Of a stretch of 10,714 nucleotides of DNA, positions 6,944 to 10,714 are shown in pieces (within the stretch, counting starts at the first letter, position 1; each line of letters opens with the position of its first letter). The translations under genes and the position numbers were made by a program. The notes under the pieces were generated by a model. The model saw nothing but the letters and a program-made list of their open reading frames with translations. It ran no database searches and was not told the DNA's origin. The stretch spans positions 1-10,714 of the forward strand of contig JANXWM010000655.1 in NCBI GenBank assembly GCA_025351145.1. The letters are read 5' to 3'. The stretch comes from Chitinophagaceae bacterium (GTDB lineage: Bacteria > Bacteroidota > Bacteroidia > Chitinophagales > Chitinophagaceae).

Positions 6944-7010
6944 AATCTGAACGTACAAGAGTGCGACACAAGAGAAGCTTCATAGTAATTCTTCTGCCTG
7001 GCTCCAATAA
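6944..7010 (-). repeat. Repeat unit R5 (right end of E5)
   Basis: The core at 6952-6971 on the - strand is TTGTGTCGCACTCTTGTACG, followed by TTCAGATT. Core plus outer extension (6952-7002) matches F4 (8680-8730) at 44 of 51 positions, including AGAATTACTATGAAGCTT. This is the best evidence that the repeat extends well outside the core. Confidence 0.8.
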
Positions 7011-7051
7011 CTGTAAACTTTAAACTCAAAACCCGAAACTGAAAACTCTCT

Positions 7052-7059
7052 TATCTTTG
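7052..7059 (+). promoter_or_regulatory. Bacteroidota-type -7 box of mtaB
   Basis: TATCTTTG is an exact TAnnTTTG match, 7 bases before the mtaB ATG, a spacing common in this phylum. A -33 TTG is not evident. It implies a very short 5' leader. Confidence 0.5.
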
Positions 7060-7066
7060 CAACCTT

Positions 7067-8341
7067 ATGGAAAAGAGGCGTTCAGTGGCATTTCATACAT
7101 TGGGTTGCAAATTAAATTTTTCGGAAACATCTTCTATCAGCCGCTTGCTGGAGGAAGATGGTTTTGAGAAAAAAGATTTTGACGGCCTGGCCGATGTGTA
7201 TGTAATTAATACCTGCTCTGTTACCGAGAATGCCGATAAAGAATGCCGTTACCTTGTGCGTGGCATTCAACGTAAAGCCCCTGAAAGTTTGGTGGTAATT
7301 ACCGGTTGTTACGCTCAGTTAAAACCAAAAGAAATTGCTGCGATTCCCGGTGTTGACCTTGTACTGGGTGCAGCAGAGAAATTCAATATTGGTGCGCATT
7401 TAAAGGAATTGGCCAAAGGTGATTCCGCAAAAATTTCCAGTTGCGAAATTGAAGAAGTTAGTGGCTTTAACGCTTCGTTTTCTTTGACCGACAGAACACG
7501 CAGTTTTTTAAAGGTTCAGGATGGCTGCGATTACAATTGCTCTTTCTGTACCATACCAATGGCCCGGGGAAAAAGCCGGAGCGATACGGTTGAAAATGTT
7601 ATCCGCAACGCAGAACAATTGGCTTCAACAGGTGTTAAAGAAATCGTATTAACGGGCGTAAACCTCGGCGACTTTGGCAAGGGCGCCGATGGCAATAAAA
7701 AGCACGAAGAAAATTTCTTCGATCTTGTAAAAGCCCTGGATAAAGTGGACGGAATTGAGCGTTACCGCATTTCTTCCATAGAGCCCAACCTGCTCACCAA
7801 TGAGATCATAGAATTTGTTGCCAACAGTGATAAGTTTATGCCGCATTTTCATATTCCGTTGCAGAGCGGCAGCAATAAAACACTTGCCGCCATGCGCAGA
7901 AGGTATAAAAAGGAATTGTATACAGAACGTGTTCAGCTTATAAAAACATTGATGCCACATTGTGCCATTGGTGTGGATGTGATTGTTGGTTTTCCCGGAG
8001 AAACGGAGCAGGATTTTAAAGAGACTTTTGATTACCTGTACAGCCTCGATATTTCTTACCTGCATGTATTTACTTACTCCGAGAGAGATAACACCCATGC
8101 ACTGGAAATAAAGCCTGTGGTTCCAATAAATATCCGGCACGAACGTAATAAAACATTGCGTAACTTGAGCTATATGAAAATGCAGTTCTTTACACAACAA
8201 CACGCAGGCCAAACCCGCAAAGTGTTGTTTGAAGGCTACAATAAAAACGGTATGATGGAAGGCTATACCGATAATTACATTCGCATTACCACGCCTTACC
8301 GCACTGAATGGGCCAATCAAATTGTTGACTGGAACATTTAG
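7067..8341 (+). CDS. mtaB: tRNA (t6A37) methylthiotransferase MtaB
   Basis: A 424-residue radical SAM methylthiotransferase that converts t6A37 to ms2t6A37 in tRNAs reading ANN codons, acting in the cytosol. The N-terminal UPF0004 domain carries the three auxiliary cluster cysteines: Cys14 (HTLGCKLN), Cys50 (NTCSVTE) and Cys81 (TGCYAQ). The radical SAM CxxxCxxC is Cys154/158/161 in GCDYNCSFC, followed by IPMARGKSRS. The PLQSGSNKTLAAMRRRY and VDVIVGFPGETEQDF blocks are typical. The last ~60 residues look like a TRAM RNA-binding domain (VLFEGYNKNGMMEGYTDNYIRI). The CKLN block and length fit MtaB rather than MiaB or RimO. The next gene follows after 39 bases and may be co-transcribed. Repeat R5 lies just upstream of the promoter. 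Confidence 0.93.
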   Translation: MEKRRSVAFHTLGCKLNFSETSSISRLLEEDGFEKKDFDGLADVYVINTCSVTENADKECRYLVRGIQRKAPESLVVITGCYAQLKPKEIAAIPGVDLVLGAAEKFNIGAHLKELAKGDSAKISSCEIEEVSGFNASFSLTDRTRSFLKVQDGCDYNCSFCTIPMARGKSRSDTVENVIRNAEQLASTGVKEIVLTGVNLGDFGKGADGNKKHEENFFDLVKALDKVDGIERYRISSIEPNLLTNEIIEFVANSDKFMPHFHIPLQSGSNKTLAAMRRRYKKELYTERVQLIKTLMPHCAIGVDVIVGFPGETEQDFKETFDYLYSLDISYLHVFTYSERDNTHALEIKPVVPINIRHERNKTLRNLSYMKMQFFTQQHAGQTRKVLFEGYNKNGMMEGYTDNYIRITTPYRTEWANQIVDWNI

Positions 8342-8380
8342 CAACTAAGACTGCTGCCTTTACTTTTAAAATATTTTGCT

Positions 8381-8671
8381 ATGCAAAAATTTCAGGCAAT
8401 TATTCATTTCGAAATGGACGAAGAATTTATGGCGCTTGTGCCGCCACACCGCACATACATTAACTACCTCATTAATAAAAATATTATTGACAGTTATGCG
8501 GTAAGCATGGAATCGCAAACGGTTTGGATAACGATGAATGCGAAATCAAAAGAAGAAGTTGATAAGTATATTTCCAAGTCGCCGCTTTATAAGTACTGGA
8601 CATATAACATTGAAGAACTCTTTGTTTACGACGGGCAAATATTCCGCATGCCCACACTGCAGTATAATTAA
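8381..8671 (+). CDS. YciI/muconolactone isomerase-like small protein
   Basis: A 96-residue soluble protein with a beta-alpha-beta-beta-alpha-beta pattern (KFQAIIHFEMDEEFMALVPPHR... VDKYISKSPLYKYWTYNIEEL) like the dimeric ferredoxin-like fold of YciI and muconolactone delta-isomerase. In that superfamily, short proteins with a KSPLYKYWTYNIEEL-like end often serve as small isomerases or have no known job. No catalytic residues can be named, so the function is open. It lies 39 bases after mtaB on the same strand, the only gap in the window without a repeat copy, which supports co-transcription with mtaB. Repeat F4 begins right after the stop. Confidence 0.65.
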   Translation: MQKFQAIIHFEMDEEFMALVPPHRTYINYLINKNIIDSYAVSMESQTVWITMNAKSKEEVDKYISKSPLYKYWTYNIEELFVYDGQIFRMPTLQYN

Positions 8672-8775
8672 ATTTATTGGCCGGGCAGCAGAATTACTAT
8701 GAAGCTTTTGTTGCGTCGCACACTTGTGCGTTAGGATTATGATTGAGCTTTTACCTAAGCGTAGATTGAAGCGAA
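8672..8775 (+). repeat. Repeat unit F4
   Basis: The core at 8711-8730 is TTGCGTCGCACACTTGTGCG. The outer extension starts directly after the stop codon (TTTATTGGCCGGGCAGC) and the inner arm has ATTGAGCTTTTACCTAAGCG and TAGATTGAAGCG, matching R1. This is the most complete copy together with R1. Confidence 0.8.
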
Positions 8776-8816
8776 TTGGTGTTGATCTGGCAGTCAAAAA
8801 CAGGAGTGATTCCAGT

Positions 8817-8849
8817 CTACAAATGCAATCCTGCTTTGTAGTTTTATTT
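8817..8849 (+). terminator. Intrinsic terminator, + strand
   Basis: CTACAAA pairs with TTTGTAG (8835-8841), extended by an inner GCA/TGC pair past a bulged T with loop ATCC, then TTTTATTT. It probably ends the mtaB-8381 transcript. It lies 145 bases after the stop, with repeat F4 in between, as though F4 had been inserted between gene and terminator. Confidence 0.6.
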
Positions 8850-9254
8850 GCAAGTTAAAATTGAATCATACATCAACAATGAATCAGGAAGATCATACTT
8901 AAATTTATCGGCTAAATCCTTTGTCAAAATCATTACACTGGTAGAAGTATCTTTTCTTGAATAGGCCACCGGGAAGGATTTATTAACTAAGAATGCTCTT
9001 AGTTTTTCTAAAGTCAAATTTCCACATAGGCTATGAATACCCTCACCAGGAAATTTTTTACCATTAATATCATATTCGTATGAGAAATACCAGTTACCGC
9101 TTTGTCGAAGGACATTACTTACTTTATTCACCTTTCCAACCGATACTGCAAAATCATTTTCTAATTCATGGTTAGAATAAAAACTTCGAATAATTACCAA
9201 CAAACAAAATAATATGAAAACAATTCCAATAGTTCTATTAACCTTTTTCCACAT
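8844..9254 (-). CDS. Hypothetical one-helix membrane protein
   Basis: I do not recognise a named family. The 136-residue product has a positively charged start (MWKKVNR) and one hydrophobic segment at ~9-24 (IGIVFILFCLLVIIRS), then an outward-facing domain of about 105 residues rich in beta strands (VSVGKVNKVSNV, NWYFSYEYDINGKKFPGEGIH, SFPVAYSRKDTSTSVMIL). The pattern of a short exchange of strands around a 'Y-x-Y-x-x-N-G-K' turn resembles small DUF3592-like membrane-anchored proteins, but this is not firm. By eye it is more AT-rich than mtaB or lutA. It is a single antisense gene between F4 and R4 and may be acquired cargo. Confidence 0.6.
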   Translation of the reverse strand: MWKKVNRTIGIVFILFCLLVIIRSFYSNHELENDFAVSVGKVNKVSNVLRQSGNWYFSYEYDINGKKFPGEGIHSLCGNLTLEKLRAFLVNKSFPVAYSRKDTSTSVMILTKDLADKFKYDLPDSLLMYDSILTCK

Positions 9255-9290
9255 TTTATTTGATACTTTAAAATCGAATCTCTTTTATAT

Positions 9291-9347
9291 TGTGCAAGAG
9301 CGCGATGCAACAAGGCTAATAGAATTACTTGAGTCTGGCTCAAAAAA
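9291..9347 (-). repeat. Repeat unit R4, degraded
   Basis: The - strand core at 9291-9310 is TTGCATCGCGCTCTTGCACA (14 of 20 against F4). The outer extension TTTTTTGAGCCAGAC (to 9347) parallels the outer starts of F2 and R5, which supports true membership. It starts 19 bases after the stop of the LutA-type gene and reads in that gene's direction. Confidence 0.6.
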
Positions 9348-9365
9348 CTATAAACCACAAACTAC

Positions 9366-10085
9366 TTACCAACCGCTTGCCAGTACATCAGCTAAATGCA
9401 TCGTTTGAATATCGGCGTTTTTATTTTTAATATAGCCATCAATATGCATCAGGCAACTCATATCGGTACTGATAATATAATCAGCTTTTGTGGCAAGAGC
9501 ATTCGTAACTTTTTGGTCGGCCATTGCTATACTGATGGGTTCAAACTTAACAGCAAACGTACCACCAAATCCGCAACAGGTTTCTACATCGTTCATCTCA
9601 GTTAATTCAAGTCCGGCAACTTTGGCAAGCAGTTTTCTTGGCTCTTCTTTTATATGGCATTCACGCAAGCCTGCGCAACTGTCGTGATAGGTTGCTTTGC
9701 CTTCTAATGTAGCACCAACATCTTCTACGCCCATTACTTTTACAAGAAATTCAGAGAATTCGAACAGGCGGTTACCCAGCTCTTTTACATCGTTGTGCAC
9801 AGAGGAATTATCAAATAGTTTTGTATAATAATTGCGTACAAAACCCACACAGCTTGCACTTGGTGCCACAATATAATCGGCACCGCTAAAGTCTTTAATG
9901 AATTTGCTGCACACTTCTTTTGCTTCGCCCCAAAAGCCTGCGTTAAAAGCTGGCTGTCCGCAGCAGGTTTGATTGGCATTGTACTCAACAGTACAACCGG
10001 CCTTTTGCAAAACCTTTACCATGTTAAATGCAACAGAAGGATACAACTGATCTACAAAACACGGTATAAAAATTTGTACGTTCAT
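9366..10085 (-). CDS. lutA: LutA/YkgE-type cysteine-rich Fe-S oxidoreductase subunit
   Basis: A 239-residue cytosolic protein with two CCG domains (PF02754-like) as in LutA/YkgE, the subunit of the LutABC L-lactate utilization complex that takes electrons from lactate oxidation. First repeat: IPCFVD (Cys9), TCCGQPAFNAG (41-43) and APSASCVGF (Cys79). Second: YHDSCAGLREC (Cys137, Cys143), ETCCGFGGTFAVK (170-172) and STDMSCLMHIDG (Cys211). The length equals the usual ~240 residues. The start at 10085 gives MNVQIFIPCF, the normal family N-terminus. LutB and LutC are not adjacent: the downstream side holds an unrelated convergent region and the upstream side holds ribH. In Bacteroidota the three genes can be scattered, so partners may lie elsewhere. 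Repeat R6 lies just upstream and R4 just downstream. Confidence 0.88.
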   Translation of the reverse strand: MNVQIFIPCFVDQLYPSVAFNMVKVLQKAGCTVEYNANQTCCGQPAFNAGFWGEAKEVCSKFIKDFSGADYIVAPSASCVGFVRNYYTKLFDNSSVHNDVKELGNRLFEFSEFLVKVMGVEDVGATLEGKATYHDSCAGLRECHIKEEPRKLLAKVAGLELTEMNDVETCCGFGGTFAVKFEPISIAMADQKVTNALATKADYIISTDMSCLMHIDGYIKNKNADIQTMHLADVLASGW

Positions 10086-10142
10086 GGGGTGCCTGGCTTT
10101 AAATTAGATACAGGTATGAATTGTTTGCCGAATAAAGATATG

Positions 10143-10197
10143 CAGTACAAGTGTGCGACGCAACGATGCCGCTATGAAATATCCAAGGCCGGGTAAA
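10143..10197 (-). repeat. Solo repeat unit R6
   Basis: The core at 10144-10163 on the - strand is consensus except for its last base, with 22 bases identical to R1. The outer extension (ACCCGGCC, TTTCATAGC) is recognisable and ends ~11 bases from the ribH stop. The inner side has no arm, and no close inverted partner exists, so it is a solo or truncated end. Confidence 0.7.
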
Positions 10198-10207
10198 TAA
10201 TGGTTTT

Positions 10208-10690
10208 CTATTTCCTTAATTTCCTGTTCAACGCAATCATTTTAATGGCTGTAACAGCGGCTTCCTCACCTTTATGCCCGTGCTTGCCTCCTACTCTTTC
10301 CAATGCCTGCTCCTCTGTGTTTACGGTAAGCACACCAAATATTACAGGTGTATCCAGCAGCATGTTTAAAGATAAAATACCGTCAGTAACTGATTTGCAT
10401 ACATATTCGAAATGCGGTGTATCGCCCCGTATAACAGTGCCAAAAGCAATGAATGCATCGGCAGGCGGCTGATTGCCTTCTGCATAAGCTTTTATGACAA
10501 AAGGTATCTCTACAGCGCCGGGAACAGTGATTACCTTATAACCAATTCCCGATTCCTTAAAGACCTTTAATGCACCAGCTTGCAGCTTGTTTACAATTGC
10601 CGCGTTCCATTCTGTTTTCACTATAACAACAAAGGCATCCTTCAATTTGGGGATGCCTTTGTTTAATGCGGTATTACCTTTTGTAGCCAT
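10208..10690 (-). CDS. ribH: 6,7-dimethyl-8-ribityllumazine synthase
   Basis: A 160-residue lumazine synthase, the penultimate enzyme of riboflavin synthesis, which condenses 5-amino-6-ribitylaminouracil with 3,4-dihydroxy-2-butanone 4-phosphate in the cytosol, typically as a 60-mer or pentamer. Motifs in order: VVIVKTEWNAAIV (substrate-binding aromatic site, here Trp28), VPGAVEIPFVI, FIAFGTVIRGDTPHFEYVC with catalytic His93, FGVLTVNTEEQALERVGGKHGHKGEEAA with the phosphate-binding Arg/Lys block. Length and start (MATKGN at 10690) fit the family, with a 12-15 residue N-terminal extension common in Bacteroidota. The promoter lies at or beyond the window edge. The next gene downstream is lutA, separated by 122 bases with repeat R6. 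Confidence 0.95.
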   Translation of the reverse strand: MATKGNTALNKGIPKLKDAFVVIVKTEWNAAIVNKLQAGALKVFKESGIGYKVITVPGAVEIPFVIKAYAEGNQPPADAFIAFGTVIRGDTPHFEYVCKSVTDGILSLNMLLDTPVIFGVLTVNTEEQALERVGGKHGHKGEEAAVTAIKMIALNRKLRK

Positions 10691-10714
10691 TTTATTTTGT
10701 GCTGGATTCGTTCG

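Larger units (their letters stand above)
6318..7010. mobile_element. Single-gene unit E5: inverted repeats around the DUF4258 gene
   Basis: Inverted copies F5 and R5 share CGCACTCTTGTACGTTCAGATT and enclose one complete antisense gene with its own -7-like box. The gene ends 35 bases inside the F5 core and begins 93 bases inside the R5 core, so little else fits in the unit. The inner arms typical of E1 and E3 are mostly missing here, as though cargo replaced the interior. No transposase; no clear target duplication. Confidence 0.5.
8672..9347. mobile_element. Single-gene unit E4: inverted repeats around an unknown membrane protein
   Basis: F4 on the left and the degraded R4 on the right enclose one antisense gene (8844-9254) and a hairpin terminator. 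R4 matches the core at only about 14 of 20 positions, but its outer extension, from GAGCCAG to the TTGTTGC boundary, clearly follows R5. The unit could alternatively end at R6 (10163), which would take in the LutA-type gene. Confidence 0.4.

Noticed and set aside
7649..8344. 231-codon antisense frame across mtaB
   Set aside because: It overlaps the well-supported mtaB entirely and its translation shows no domain; it is a shadow frame.
1100..10163. CRISPR array
   Set aside because: The repeats are in both orientations, irregularly spaced by hundreds of bases to more than a kilobase, and the cores vary; no cas gene is present.
1100..10163. Integron attC sites
   Set aside because: Gene-sized cassettes with imperfect inverted repeats invite the comparison, but the copies alternate in orientation, lack the attC R/L box layout, and no integrase is visible.

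Overview
The window looks like chromosomal DNA of a member of the Bacteroidota, plausibly a Chitinophagaceae-like soil or aquatic organism. The support is moderate GC by eye, Bacteroidota-type -7 boxes (TAnnTTTG) just ahead of start codons, no obvious Shine-Dalgarno sequences, and the protein families present. The taxonomic call is inference.

Layout on the + strand: the 3' part of an AGE-family sugar epimerase (1-1059); a secreted beta-propeller protein with a sialidase-type Asp-box (1657-2952); a Tat-exported enolase-superfamily enzyme resembling acid-sugar dehydratases (4494-5960); the tRNA methylthiotransferase MtaB (7067-8341); and a small YciI/muconolactone-isomerase-like protein (8381-8671). 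The first three could belong to a carbohydrate or sugar-acid pathway, but they are not packed as an operon. On the - strand: an SH3b plus CHAP-like endolysin-type protein (3147-4037), a membrane-anchored DUF4258 protein (6412-6858), an unrecognised one-helix membrane protein (8844-9254), a LutA-type cysteine-rich Fe-S subunit (9366-10085) and lumazine synthase RibH (10208-10690).

The most unusual feature is a dispersed repeat family. Ten copies of a ~20-bp core (consensus TTGCGTCGCACACTTGTACG) occur in both orientations. Most carry recognisable extensions, up to ~35 bp on the outer side and ~40 bp on the inner side. Every intergenic gap holds at least one copy except the 39-bp gap between mtaB and 8381. 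Most copies pair as inverted repeats, giving MITE-like units. Two units (1060-1608 and 4140-4441) share internal sequence, including a hairpin whose stem is kept by compensatory change. Two others (6318-7010 and 8672-9347) each enclose one small antisense gene, and a composite (2953-4441) encloses the CHAP-like gene. Several copies begin within about 0-20 bp of a stop codon and read in the direction of that gene. No transposase or recombinase is visible.

Two explanations remain open. The repeats may be termini of non-autonomous mobile elements that carry small single-gene cargoes, or they may be a family of structured 3'-end elements at transcription-unit boundaries. Sequence alone does not decide between them.
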